Shown here piece after piece: positions 7,518 to 16,432 of a stretch of DNA of 64,000 nucleotides. The notes beneath the pieces were generated by a model. That model ran no database searches and was not told the origin of the DNA. It was given only the letters and a program-made list of their open reading frames with translations. The translations under genes were made by a program, and so were the position numbers. Positions within the stretch are counted from its first letter, which is position 1. Every line of letters begins with the position of its first letter. Origin of the DNA: Clostridia bacterium (GTDB taxonomy: Bacteria > Bacillota > Clostridia > Oscillospirales > CAG-272); contig JAFTNU010000030.1 of assembly GCA_017451735.1 (NCBI GenBank), positions 38,387 to 102,386 on the forward strand, read 5' to 3'.

Positions 7518-8304
7518 ATACCGTTTGCCGCTTTTTGCGATATTCTCCGGGAGTCATACCGTATAAGCGCCTAAAGCGTCTGGAGAAATTGGCGTAGTCC
7601 CGAAAGCCGGCGTACTCATGGATCGCGCATACGGGAATATCGGTAAAGGTCAACAAATTCTGCACATGAGAGAAGCGGACGCGATCCAAATAGGTTTTGA
7701 AGTTCATACCGGTCTGACGGGCGAACAGCTCGGACAGATAGGTAACGGAAAGTCCCAAATGCGCCGCCGTATCGGCCAGCGTGATGCCGTTTCTGAAATT
7801 TTCGGTGACGTACAGCAGAGCGTGTTGGATATAGGGCATCGGTTCGGCCCCCGATGTGCGAGGGTAGCAGGAAAGCTTTTGCATCACGCAGGTCAGTAAG
7901 GTGCGGGCATAGTCAATATGTGTCTCATGCACCTGTACCAGCTCGCTCAGCAGGGCCAGCATCAGCGGGCGGTCCGCCGTGGTCAGAAGAAACGGCGGAG
8001 CGGCGGGCGCGTACAGTACGGGCAGAGAAAAGGCAGGGTTATCATATTCGCATTTGAACATGATGTTGATCATATCCGCGTCTGCATTGCGGACGGCGTG
8101 CGTGTTTGCAGGGGTCAGGAGGAAAAGCGTGCCGGCGTGCATGGGATATTCCCGACCGTCGATCACGCAGGTGCCGCCTCCTGCAATGATATATTCCAGC
8201 TCGAAAAATTCATGTATGTGTGGGTCTGCGTTCCCGGAAAAAGCTTTGCGTGAGGCGGAAATAAAGTCATTGGCGATTTGAGCTTCCTTTTTCAGTATGA
8301 TCAC
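7516..8304 (-). CDS. AraC-family transcriptional regulator (probable mannosidase regulator)
   Basis: A 262-residue AraC protein. The N-terminal cupin-type sensing domain has the H-x-H and glycine pattern (DPHIHEFFELEYIIAGGG, then AGTLFLLTPANTHAV), and the C-terminal 100 residues hold two helix-turn-helix units (ITLADTAAHLGLSVTYLSEL, then YAGFRDYANFSRRFRRLYG). It starts with GTG after GGAGG. It is divergent from the GH38 alpha-mannosidase, with 140 bp between the starts, so it most likely senses a mannoside and controls that gene. The intergenic region has a good TATAAT at 8400-8405 but a weak -35, as expected of an activator-dependent promoter. Confidence 0.9.
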   Translation of the reverse strand: MIILKKEAQIANDFISASRKAFSGNADPHIHEFFELEYIIAGGGTCVIDGREYPMHAGTLFLLTPANTHAVRNADADMINIMFKCEYDNPAFSLPVLYAPAAPPFLLTTADRPLMLALLSELVQVHETHIDYARTLLTCVMQKLSCYPRTSGAEPMPYIQHALLYVTENFRNGITLADTAAHLGLSVTYLSELFARQTGMNFKTYLDRVRFSHVQNLLTFTDIPVCAIHEYAGFRDYANFSRRFRRLYGMTPGEYRKKRQTV

Positions 8305-8399
8305 GGCAGAAACACCTCCACGAGCTATTATAGCATGCTATCCGAAAAAACGCAATGTTTTATGCAAGAAACGCTATAGGCAATTTTTATGGGATGCGC

Positions 8400-8405
8400 T
8401 ATAAT
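8400..8405 (+). promoter_or_regulatory. -10 element of the GH38 promoter
   Basis: TATAAT lies 40 bp before the GH38 start; the sequence 17 bp upstream (TAGGCA) is a poor -35, and the word CGCTATA occurs twice nearby (about 8373 and 8397), which may mark the AraC protein's binding sites. Confidence 0.4.
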
Positions 8406-8444
8406 CGTAGCAGAGGATGTCTTACAAAAAGCAGGAGGAACGGT

Positions 8445-10814
8445 ATGAAAAAGATATACATGGTGGGCAATGCCCATCTGGATCCCGTCTGGCTTTGGCA
8501 ATGGCAGGAGGGATTTGCCGAAATAAAAGCAACCTTTCGCAGCGTCCTGGACCGCATGAAGGAATTTGATGATTTTATCTTCACCTCTGCCTGCGGTGCG
8601 TACTATATGTGGATCGAGCAGAGTGACCCCGGAATGTTCCGTGAGATACAGGAGCGGGTGCGGGAGGGACGCTGGTGCTTGGTGGGCGGTTGGTTGATAC
8701 AGCCGGACTGCAATATCCCTCACGGCGAATCCTTTGCCCGCCATGCACTGATCACCCAGCGGTATTTTCAGCGAAAATTCGGCCGCATGGCGGTTACCGG
8801 GTATAACGTGGATTCCTTCGGCCACAACGGCAATCTGCCCATGATCCTGCAACAGAGTCGTATGAAAAATTACGTGTTTATGCGCCCTATGCCCCATGAA
8901 AAGGAGTTGCCCGCCCATTTGTTTCAATGGGAGAGCGCGGATGGGAGCCGTGTGAACACGTATCGGATCCCGTACTACTATAACATTGACAGCACGCCGC
9001 GGCATTTTGAAAAGCTTTTTGAGATCGATGCCATAGAAGAGGGCACCGACCAAATGGCCTTTTACGGGGTGGGCAATCACGGCGGCGGCCCGACAGTCAC
9101 ATTGCTGAAGGAGCTTCATGCGGCTCTTCCTCCGCATTTCATTTATGCGGATCCCGACGCCTATTTTGCCGCACAAAACACCGATGCGGCGCCGGTGGTG
9201 CGGGATGATCTTCAGTATCATGCAAAGGGCTGCTACAGCGCTTGCGCACAGATTAAACGGGGCAATCGCTATGCGGAAAACGGCCTGCTGACCGCCGAGC
9301 GTATGGCGGTGCTGGCGGGGCGGCTGGTGGATCTGACCTATCCCCAAGCGGAGCTGGACTACGCTTGGCGGCGGGTGCTGTTCAATCAGTTTCATGACAT
9401 TCTGGGCGGCTGCTCGATCAGAGAGGCTTATGAGGATGCCGCCAAGCTTCATGGAGAGGCGATGGCCATTGCCGATCGGGTCACCAATCTTGCCTGCCAG
9501 CAGATCTCCTGGAAGGTTGACACGCTGGCGGGTCACGACCTGCACTGTCACGTTTCCGAGGCGGAGGCCGAGTCCATCGGCGTACCGGTGGTGGTGTTCA
9601 ATCCCCATGCCTATGAGGTGTCGGCACCGGTACACATTCGCAAGAATTATGCCCGCGTCACCGATGCGCAAGGGAAGGATGTCCCGCTGCAAGCGGTGCG
9701 GGATTCCAAAACCAATCACGGGGATAAATACGCCACACTCTTTGCGGCAACTGTTCCCGCCCTTGGCTACGCGCTCTACCGCATGTTTCGCACTCCCGCC
9801 GCCGAAAAAGCGGAAAATCCCTTTACCGTTACCGAGCATTCCATGGAAAACGGCCGTTTGCGGGTGAGCTTTGACGAGAATGGCGAGATCTGCTCGTTTT
9901 ACGACAAAAGTAGCGGGCGCGAATTGCTATCGGCGCCCACCCGATTGGCCCTTTACGATGATGAAAAAAATGATACCTGGGCACACGGTGTGCAGTTTTT
10001 TAAGGATCGAGTGGATTGTATCGTGCAGGGCAGGGTCACGGTGATCGAACAAGGCCCCGTGCGTGCGGGGATTCGCACCGAACAGCGCTTTGGTGACAGC
10101 TATCTGATCCGTGATTATTACCTGTACGCCGACAGCGATGCGGTGGACATCAGGGTAAAGATCGACTTTCGCGAGAAATTCCGCGTGCTGAAGCTCTGCT
10201 TTCCGCTGGCCGGAGAAGGGCAGCGGGCCTATTGTCAGATTCCTTACGGCAGTATCGCGCGTCCGACCGACGGTAGTGAGCAGGTCTGCGGCGATTGGAT
10301 CGCCATGACAGGCACCGCCGGTGGCATCGGCGTGGCCAACGATTGCAAGCATAGCTTTGAGGCGGAGGGCAACGTTTTGTCGCTGACCGTTCTACGCAGT
10401 GCGCTCTTTGCCGATCATTTCGGCAAGCGGGACGAGTTCTGTGAATTCATGGAGCAGGGCGAGCACCGCTTTTCCTACCGCATTTTCCCCTTTGCCTCTG
10501 CGGCAAAGGCCCAGCGGCAGGCAGAGGAGCTGCAAGGACCACTGATCGCCGTGCCGGAGACCTTTCACAAAGGGCCTCTGCCTGCTACATTTTGCGGCAT
10601 GAGTGTTTCGGCGGAAAACCTTTCGGTGACGGCCCTGAAAAAGCACGAGGACGGAGCGGGACTGATCCTGCGTTGTTACGAGACCGATGGACGGGATACT
10701 GCGGCTGTGATTCGCCTGTTTGACACCGAGCATCCTATCACGGTGTCGCATGACACCGTCCGTACCCTGCTGCTTGAAAACGGGCGGCTGCGCGAGACGG
10801 ATTTTATAGAATAA
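8445..10814 (+). CDS. Glycoside hydrolase family 38 alpha-mannosidase
   Basis: A 789-residue protein. The start at ATG 8445 follows GCAGGAGG; the N-terminal MVGNAHLDPVWLWQWQEG carries the family's H-x-D zinc ligands. The catalytic Asp nucleophile lies in YNVDSFGHNG and a zinc-site His in GVGNHGGGPT. The middle and C-terminal beta domains (FDENGEICSFYDKSSGRELL and on) match GH38. No signal peptide is present, so it acts in the cytoplasm on imported mannosides, for example N-glycan fragments or alpha-mannobiose. It is divergent from an AraC regulator and stands alone otherwise, ending at a terminator. Confidence 0.93.
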   Translation: MKKIYMVGNAHLDPVWLWQWQEGFAEIKATFRSVLDRMKEFDDFIFTSACGAYYMWIEQSDPGMFREIQERVREGRWCLVGGWLIQPDCNIPHGESFARHALITQRYFQRKFGRMAVTGYNVDSFGHNGNLPMILQQSRMKNYVFMRPMPHEKELPAHLFQWESADGSRVNTYRIPYYYNIDSTPRHFEKLFEIDAIEEGTDQMAFYGVGNHGGGPTVTLLKELHAALPPHFIYADPDAYFAAQNTDAAPVVRDDLQYHAKGCYSACAQIKRGNRYAENGLLTAERMAVLAGRLVDLTYPQAELDYAWRRVLFNQFHDILGGCSIREAYEDAAKLHGEAMAIADRVTNLACQQISWKVDTLAGHDLHCHVSEAEAESIGVPVVVFNPHAYEVSAPVHIRKNYARVTDAQGKDVPLQAVRDSKTNHGDKYATLFAATVPALGYALYRMFRTPAAEKAENPFTVTEHSMENGRLRVSFDENGEICSFYDKSSGRELLSAPTRLALYDDEKNDTWAHGVQFFKDRVDCIVQGRVTVIEQGPVRAGIRTEQRFGDSYLIRDYYLYADSDAVDIRVKIDFREKFRVLKLCFPLAGEGQRAYCQIPYGSIARPTDGSEQVCGDWIAMTGTAGGIGVANDCKHSFEAEGNVLSLTVLRSALFADHFGKRDEFCEFMEQGEHRFSYRIFPFASAAKAQRQAEELQGPLIAVPETFHKGPLPATFCGMSVSAENLSVTALKKHEDGAGLILRCYETDGRDTAAVIRLFDTEHPITVSHDTVRTLLLENGRLRETDFIE

Positions 10815-10826
10815 AATAGAATAAAG

Positions 10827-10869
10827 AAAATCGCATCCGTTGCCGATCAGGCAACGGATGCGATTTTTT
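10827..10869. terminator. Bidirectional terminator after GH38
   Basis: AAAATCGCATCCGTTGCC, a five-base loop and the exact complement, with T runs both ways, lie between convergent genes. Confidence 0.88.
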
Positions 10870-10884
10870 GATACCGTTTGCGGA

Positions 10885-11673
10885 TCAAAGTGCTTTTTCC
10901 AGCTCTGCGATGATGGCGGCGATCGCATGATCGCGGTGATTCACCGTGATGCGATCGGCGACTGCCTTGACTGCGTCGGTGGCGTTGTCTACGGCGTAGC
11001 CGATGTTGGCACTTTTTATCATGGAGATATCATTCTCAAAATCGCCTGCGGTGACAAGAAGGCGAGCGCCTACCATTTTTTTCAACCGCAGGGCGGCGGC
11101 GCCCTTGTTGTCGCCGGCACACATGATCTCGATGCCGATCGGCCAACTGCGGGCAATGGAAAATTCCTCTCCCGAAAGGGCGATCAGCTCATCCCGCAGT
11201 GCAATGGCCTCCTCCTCGGTCTCTGTGACGCAGAGCGCATTGTAAAAGGGGAGTGTACACATGGCCTTCAGAGCATCCACGTCGGGGGCCGCATCCTCGG
11301 CGCCGCTGTGCGTGCATCGGTAGCTGTGGGTGGAGCCGTCGTGGGCCACCAAGCGGGTAATGCGTCCGTTTTCCCAATAGGGACGCCCCAGCTCCAGGGC
11401 CTTAAAGTCCGATCTTCCGCCGGCATAGAGGATCTCATCGGTATTTTCGTCCAGTATCAGCCCGCCGTTGTAGCCCACGAGAGGAGCGTTGACCCGAAAT
11501 CCGTTCTGATGTGCTTTCAAAAACAGAGGGTGACGACCGCTGACCACCGTAAAGCGTCCGCCGTTTTCCTGAAAATAGCGGATGGCTTCGCAGTTTTCGG
11601 GGGAGACCTCCGCATGGCTTGCCAGTGTACCGTCAAAGTCGGTGCATAGCAGAATTCCGTCGAATTTTCTCAT
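10885..11673 (-). CDS. HAD-superfamily (Cof/IIB) phosphatase
   Basis: A 262-residue HAD hydrolase of the Cof-type IIB class. Motif I is LLCTDFDGTL (Asp nucleophile and acid/base), motif II is FTVVSGR, and the motif IV region is LLVTAGDFENDISMIKSANI with the metal-binding Asp residues. The inserted cap of about 100 residues is typical of type IIB, whose members dephosphorylate sugar phosphates, FMN or pyridoxal phosphate. The start follows AGGAGCAATC. The next gene upstream on the strand (DUF4234) ends 20 bp away, so they may be cotranscribed. The substrate is unknown. Confidence 0.88.
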   Translation of the reverse strand: MRKFDGILLCTDFDGTLASHAEVSPENCEAIRYFQENGGRFTVVSGRHPLFLKAHQNGFRVNAPLVGYNGGLILDENTDEILYAGGRSDFKALELGRPYWENGRITRLVAHDGSTHSYRCTHSGAEDAAPDVDALKAMCTLPFYNALCVTETEEEAIALRDELIALSGEEFSIARSWPIGIEIMCAGDNKGAAALRLKKMVGARLLVTAGDFENDISMIKSANIGYAVDNATDAVKAVADRITVNHRDHAIAAIIAELEKAL

Positions 11674-11694
11674 GATTGCTCCTGTTCTGTAGCC

Positions 11695-12078
11695 TTAAAA
11701 CTGAGGGGGATTGCCGTTGGGGGGATAGTGGCTCTGCGCTGCATCGATCATGTTGTTGATCTCACTTTGAATCAGCGCGACGCTTACGATGGGGATGATG
11801 ATGCCGAGAATGATCCAGAGGATCTTGTTATCGGTCAGGGGCATGCCGTGCATCGCCTTGATCGCATTGATGTTATCATCTGCGTCGATCCCCAACAGTG
11901 CACCGCCCACGCCCGAGACAAAGAGCATGAGAAGAACGGTCAGCACAGGCGGGATCGAGGTCTTGTGTCCCTGCTGTTGGAGCGCCGTGCAAGTGACGTA
12001 GGTCCACCAGAGCATATAGATCCCGCAAGTCAGGATCGAAAAAACGATCACGCTTGCCACACTGCGTTTTGTCAACAT
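11695..12078 (-). CDS. DUF4234 domain membrane protein
   Basis: A 127-residue protein with the DUF4234 signature at its start (VASVIVFSILTCGIYMLWW), a second hydrophobic segment (PPVLTVLLMLFVSGVGGALLG) and a third (ILWIILGIIIPIVSVALIQ), followed by QSEINNMIDA and a short proline-rich end. The family is common in Clostridia and has no assigned function. Start ATG follows GGAGGTGC. It is 20 bp upstream of the HAD gene on the same strand. Confidence 0.85.
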   Translation of the reverse strand: MLTKRSVASVIVFSILTCGIYMLWWTYVTCTALQQQGHKTSIPPVLTVLLMLFVSGVGGALLGIDADDNINAIKAMHGMPLTDNKILWIILGIIIPIVSVALIQSEINNMIDAAQSHYPPNGNPPQF

Positions 12079-12116
12079 AAAAGCACCTCCGATGTTTGAT
12101 GTTATTATTGTAATAC

Positions 12117-12145
12117 AAAAGGGCAGCTGTTGTCAACTGCCCTTT
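12117..12145 (-). terminator. Terminator after the Mn-riboswitch ATPase gene
   Basis: AAAGGGCAG and CTGCCCTTT with a 10-nt loop, followed on the minus strand by TTTTG. Confidence 0.65.
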
Positions 12146-12163
12146 CATTTTTTGATTTTTGAT

Positions 12164-14860
12164 TTAATTGCTGTGTACGATGCCGCGCTTGCGGTCGATG
12201 ATGCGGTGCACCAGCTTGACGATCTCCACCAGAGGGATGATCGCAAAGGCAAGTGCCATGGCGATGCCGTATTCCTGAAGGCCCAGGTGTGCCAGGTTAA
12301 AGACGTTCGACAGGAAGTCGATCTCCACCACGGCCGTGGTCAACAGGAGGGAGAGCAGGCCTGCGCCCCAGAGCCATTTGTTCTGGTTCTTCATGGTGAA
12401 GATCGAGCCCTTCAGCGAGCGCATGTTGAAGGAATGGAAGATCTCGCACATGGAAAGGGTGAGGAAGGCCATGGTGGTACCCAACATTTCTGCCGAGTAG
12501 GTGCCTGCGGCAATGGCAGCGGCATGATGCATCTCGGCCAGAACATATCGGCCGATCAGATAAGAGGCCATGGTAATTGCGGTTACAAGAATACCCTGGT
12601 AAGCAACCGCCAGACCCAAGCCGTCGGCAAAAATGCCTTCCTTGGAGTCACGGGGCTTACGCTTCATCACATTGGCTTCGGGCTTTTCCATACCAAGGGC
12701 CAGAGCGGGGAAGCAGTCGGTGATCAGGTTGATCCACAACAGATGCACGGGCTGGAAGATGGTAAAGCCGATGAGGGTGGCAAAGAAGATGGAGAGCACC
12801 TCAGAGAGGTTGGAGGCCAACAGGAACTGAATGGCCTTGCGGATGTTGTCATAGATGCGGCGACCCTCGCCTGCGGCGGAAACAATGGTGGCGAAGTTGT
12901 CATCGGCCAGGATCATGTCGGCCACGTTCTTGGTCACATCGGTACCCGTGATGCCCATGCCCACGCCGATGTCGGCGTTCTTGATAGAGGGGGCGTCGTT
13001 CACGCCGTCACCGGTCATTGCGGTGACCTTGCCCTTCTTGCGCCAGGCGTTGACGATTCTTGTCTTGTGCTCGGGCTGTACGCGGGCGTAGACCGAATAC
13101 TTCTCAACGGCGGTCTCGAATTCCTCGTCCGAGATCTTGTCAAGGTCGGCACCGGTGATAGCCTGGTCGGCGCTGCCGATGATACCCAGCTGCATGGCAA
13201 TGGCCACTGCGGTGTCCTTGTGGTCACCGGTGATCATGATGGGGCGGATGCCTGCGGAGCGACATTCATCAATGGCGGGCTTGACCTCGGGACGGACAGG
13301 GTCGATCATGCCCACAAGACCGACATAGCACAGGTCGCATTCCACGGCCTCGGCCTCGTAGACCGTGGGCTCGGCACAAAGCGATTTCTTGGCGGCGGCC
13401 AGGACACGGAGGGCCCGATCTGCCATCGCCTTATTGGCGGTAAGGATGTCGGCACGGATGCTGTCGGTCATTTCAACCTCGGCACCGCCCACAAGAGCCT
13501 TGGTGCAACGCTTGAGAATTTCATCGGGAGCACCCTTGGTGAACTGGACGATGGAGCCGTCTGCGGTCTTGTGGACCGTGGTCATCATCTTACGCATGGA
13601 GTCAAAGGGAACCTCTCCCACGCGGACGTATTCGGCTTTCTGTACATTTTTGTCGTAGCCCAGCTTTGCGGCGTAGTTGACCAGTGCGCATTCGGTGGGC
13701 TCACCTACAGCCGTACCGGCCTCCCGATCAAATTCCGCATCGGAGCACATGGACATGGCGGTGGCAAGCAGCACCTCATCCTCACCCACATGATCCACAA
13801 CGGTCATCTTATTCTGGGTCAGGGTACCGGTCTTGTCGGAGCAGATGATCTGGGTACAGCCCAGGGTCTCAACGGCAGTGAGCTTGCGGATGATGGCATT
13901 GCGCTTGGACATATTGGTCACGCCGATGGAGAGCACGATGGTCACCACGGTGGCAAGGCCCTCGGGGATGGCGGCCACCGCCAGAGAAATGGCGATCATG
14001 AAAAAGTCCAGCACGCTGTGGAAGGTGAAGTCGGCGCCGGTGGCCAGGGAACGGATGATGTTGATGCCGAACACCAGCACGCAGATGCCGATGACCAGAT
14101 AGGTCAGGATCTTGGAAAGGCCTGCCAGCTTGATCTGCAAAGGGGTCTTGCCCTCCTGGGCGTTGGTCAGGGCGTCGGCGATCTTGCCCATCTCGGTATC
14201 CATACCGGTGGCAACCACCACGGCCTTGCCGCGGCCGTAGACCACGGTGGAGCCCATAAAGACCATGTTCTTGCGGTCACCCAGGGCTACATCGCCGTTC
14301 TCGCCGGCCTTGAGCATTTCCTCTTGCTTGGTCACAGGGACCGACTCACCGGTGAGCGCCGCCTCCTCGATCTTCATGGAGGCGCATTCGATGATACGGG
14401 CATCGGCGGGCACGGCATCGCCTGCCTCCAGCACGATGATGTCACCCACGACCAGATCCTCGCTGTGAACGGTGATCTGCTTGCCGTTACGAATGACCTT
14501 GGAGGTGGCGGCGGCGATCTCCTGCAGAGCCTCTATGGCTTTTTCGGCTTTGCTTTCCTGGAACACGCCCAGCACCGCGTTGATGAGCACCACGGCCATG
14601 ATAATGATCACATCGGAGGGGAATTCCTTCTCCACGATTGCCAATACGCCCGAAATGATGGCGGCCACAATCAGGATGATGGTCATAGGCTCGGCCAGCT
14701 GCTTAAAGAAGCGGTGCAGCAGGGATTCCTTCTTGCCCTCGGCAAGCTTGTTTTTCCCGTTTTTCTCAAGACGTGTGGCGGCTTCCTGCTCGGAAAGACC
14801 GTCGTTGCCGCTCTGTACTTCCTCGAGAACCGCAGAGTTTTCTTCCAAATAATGTTTCAT
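12164..14860 (-). CDS. Type II P-type ATPase (Ca2+/Mn2+ exporter)
   Basis: An 898-residue P-type ATPase of the SERCA-like group. In order it has the N-terminal cation-ATPase domain, TGES in the actuator domain (about residue 170), IPEGLATVV in M4, the phosphorylation site SDKTGTLT (about residue 350), TKGAPDE in the nucleotide domain, and TGDGVNDAPSIKNADIGVGMG in the hinge. The M5 and M6 ligands are present (ASNLSEV and WINLITDC, giving N, E, N, T and D equivalents), so both SERCA cation sites seem intact. The leader is a yybP-ykoY riboswitch, which senses Mn2+; that context argues for Mn2+ (or Ca2+/Mn2+) efflux. A second, PMCA-like ATPase lies at 42.4 kb. Confidence 0.92.
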   Translation of the reverse strand: MKHYLEENSAVLEEVQSGNDGLSEQEAATRLEKNGKNKLAEGKKESLLHRFFKQLAEPMTIILIVAAIISGVLAIVEKEFPSDVIIIMAVVLINAVLGVFQESKAEKAIEALQEIAAATSKVIRNGKQITVHSEDLVVGDIIVLEAGDAVPADARIIECASMKIEEAALTGESVPVTKQEEMLKAGENGDVALGDRKNMVFMGSTVVYGRGKAVVVATGMDTEMGKIADALTNAQEGKTPLQIKLAGLSKILTYLVIGICVLVFGINIIRSLATGADFTFHSVLDFFMIAISLAVAAIPEGLATVVTIVLSIGVTNMSKRNAIIRKLTAVETLGCTQIICSDKTGTLTQNKMTVVDHVGEDEVLLATAMSMCSDAEFDREAGTAVGEPTECALVNYAAKLGYDKNVQKAEYVRVGEVPFDSMRKMMTTVHKTADGSIVQFTKGAPDEILKRCTKALVGGAEVEMTDSIRADILTANKAMADRALRVLAAAKKSLCAEPTVYEAEAVECDLCYVGLVGMIDPVRPEVKPAIDECRSAGIRPIMITGDHKDTAVAIAMQLGIIGSADQAITGADLDKISDEEFETAVEKYSVYARVQPEHKTRIVNAWRKKGKVTAMTGDGVNDAPSIKNADIGVGMGITGTDVTKNVADMILADDNFATIVSAAGEGRRIYDNIRKAIQFLLASNLSEVLSIFFATLIGFTIFQPVHLLWINLITDCFPALALGMEKPEANVMKRKPRDSKEGIFADGLGLAVAYQGILVTAITMASYLIGRYVLAEMHHAAAIAAGTYSAEMLGTTMAFLTLSMCEIFHSFNMRSLKGSIFTMKNQNKWLWGAGLLSLLLTTAVVEIDFLSNVFNLAHLGLQEYGIAMALAFAIIPLVEIVKLVHRIIDRKRGIVHSN

Positions 14861-14918
14861 GCTTCTCCTCTCTGCCTTTTCGGCACCGTGTCAATAGGAG
14901 CGCGAGCGCCAAGGACGT

Positions 14919-15040
14919 AAAAAAGACTCATGCGGAGATGACCTCCACATGAGTCTCGTTAATCAAGGCAAGCCAGGTCATAATGACCAGTGATGTTGAC
15001 TTGCCCGCCAAAGGCGTAACTACTCCCTCACGGATATTGT
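14919..15040 (-). promoter_or_regulatory. yybP-ykoY (Mn2+) riboswitch with terminator
   Basis: Read on the minus strand, the leader starts with GAGGGAGTAGTTACGCC, the conserved 5' motif of the class. Helix-forming segments follow (GGCAAGTC with GGCTTGCC), then TTAACGAGAC, which matches the conserved 3' segment. An intrinsic terminator follows directly: GACTCATG(T)GGAGG, a loop, the complement, and TTTTTT (14919-14955). Known members bind Mn2+ and raise expression of Mn/Ca exporters. Here it is followed by the P-type ATPase 60 bp on, the classic arrangement. Confidence 0.85.
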
Positions 15041-15046
15041 GGAAAA

Positions 15047-15075
15047 ATTATATCATAAGTTTTTGGCCTTGTCAA
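15047..15075 (-). promoter_or_regulatory. Sigma-A promoter of the Mn-riboswitch transcript
   Basis: TTGACA, 17 bp and TATAAT on the minus strand lie just before the riboswitch. Confidence 0.8.
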
Positions 15076-15112
15076 GTGTTGTTTTGACCGAATTTGGATG
15101 CTTTAAAAGGGG

Positions 15113-16387
15113 TTATTCATCGTTTTTGGCGATTTTCTTTTTGTTTTCGCCCGATTTTGCGTCTTTTTGGCAGTTTCCCGTGCCGATCTCCCGGTTCTCA
15201 TAGCATCCCAATCGGATGCTGGCCCGCCCGTGCTTGCCCCGGATGTCGGCCATGGTCTTTTCCACATGCTCCCGCTTGTCGCTGTCGGGAGAGGAGGCAC
15301 CCGAGAAGATGTCCAGCTGCTCTTCGGTGTCACCCGAGACCACCAGCCCCGAGGCAGTGATCGTCAGGGCGCGGATGCTTGCCCCATATCCCCACGCCAG
15401 ACGGATCAGCTCCATGGCGTGCTCGGTCAGATCCTGTTGAAGCCAGGTGGCGCGGCGCAGGGTGCATTGTCGCTGTACGGTACGGAAATTGGGATCCTTG
15501 ATCTGCACCTGCACCACAGTGCATTTGCGGTCAGCGGCACGCAGACGGGCCGCCACCGAATCGGTCAGTGCCATTACACCCGCGCGGATCTCATCCACCC
15601 CTGCAATATCGCGGCGAAAGGTCATTCCGTTGCCCACGGATTTGGGAGCGGGGCGGTCGAAATAGGAGCGGACAGGCTCCTCGTCAAGACCGTTGGCATA
15701 GCGCCACAGAGTGTCTCCCGCTTCGCCCAGCCGCTCGGTCAGTAACCGCCTGTCGGCGGCGGCCAAATCGCCGATGGTGAGGATCCCCAGCCCCGAGAGC
15801 GCCTGAGTGGTGCGCCGTCCTGCAAACAGAAGAGCTGAGACGGGCAGGGGATAGGCCACTGTGCGGAAGTTATCCCGATCGATCACGGTGGTGGCATCGG
15901 GCTTTTTGTAGTCACTGCCAAGCTTGGCAAAGGCGCGACAAAAGCTGACCCCCACCGATATGGTGATACCGATCTCTTTTTTGACGCGCTCGCGAATGGT
16001 ATCGGCCAGCTCCTTCGGGGTCTTTTGAAACAGGCGCAGACTGCCCGTTACATCCAGAAAGGATTCGTCAATGCCGAAGGGGTCCACCAGATCGGTGTAA
16101 TCCAGATAGATGGCGTTGACCTTTTTCGATATTTTGCCGTATTCACCGTGGTGGGGCAGAACGCAGACAAGGTCGGGACATTTCTGCTTGGCCTGCCAGA
16201 TGGTCTCGGCGGTCTGAATGCCGTATTTTTTGGCTCTTTCGTTTTTGGCCAGGATGATGCCGTGGCGGCTTTCCGGGTCGCCCGTCACCACCATGGGTAT
16301 CGCGGCCAACGATGGGTCGAGCAGTGTTTCCACAGAGGCGAAAAAGCCGTTGCAGTCACAGTGTAAGATCACCCGATCCTTGCTCAT
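15113..16387 (-). CDS. dinB: DNA polymerase IV (Y-family translesion polymerase)
   Basis: A 424-residue Y-family polymerase. The N-terminal palm starts VILHCDCNGFFASVE with the first catalytic Asp. IDESFLDVTG holds the second Asp-Glu, then come the thumb helix-hairpin-helix (ALSGLGILTIGDLAAADRRL) and the little-finger domain with FRRDIAGVDEIRAG. The last 40 residues are Lys/Asn/Asp rich. I prefer ATG 16387, which follows AGGAGGGGC; a longer frame to 16414 lacks a better site. It copies past damaged bases at low fidelity. No LexA box was evident. The next gene upstream, a GNAT, starts 745 bp further and may share the transcript. Confidence 0.93.
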   Translation of the reverse strand: MSKDRVILHCDCNGFFASVETLLDPSLAAIPMVVTGDPESRHGIILAKNERAKKYGIQTAETIWQAKQKCPDLVCVLPHHGEYGKISKKVNAIYLDYTDLVDPFGIDESFLDVTGSLRLFQKTPKELADTIRERVKKEIGITISVGVSFCRAFAKLGSDYKKPDATTVIDRDNFRTVAYPLPVSALLFAGRRTTQALSGLGILTIGDLAAADRRLLTERLGEAGDTLWRYANGLDEEPVRSYFDRPAPKSVGNGMTFRRDIAGVDEIRAGVMALTDSVAARLRAADRKCTVVQVQIKDPNFRTVQRQCTLRRATWLQQDLTEHAMELIRLAWGYGASIRALTITASGLVVSGDTEEQLDIFSGASSPDSDKREHVEKTMADIRGKHGRASIRLGCYENREIGTGNCQKDAKSGENKKKIAKNDE

Positions 16388-16432
16388 AAATGCCCCTCCT
16401 TTCTTAAAATACAAATTTGCTCAGCATCAAAT

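Noticed and set aside
12092-14920. 942-codon open frame on the plus strand opposite the SERCA-like ATPase
   Set aside because: It is the antisense shadow of a clearly conserved ATPase; its His/Gly/Asp-rich translation has no domain and no ribosome site.
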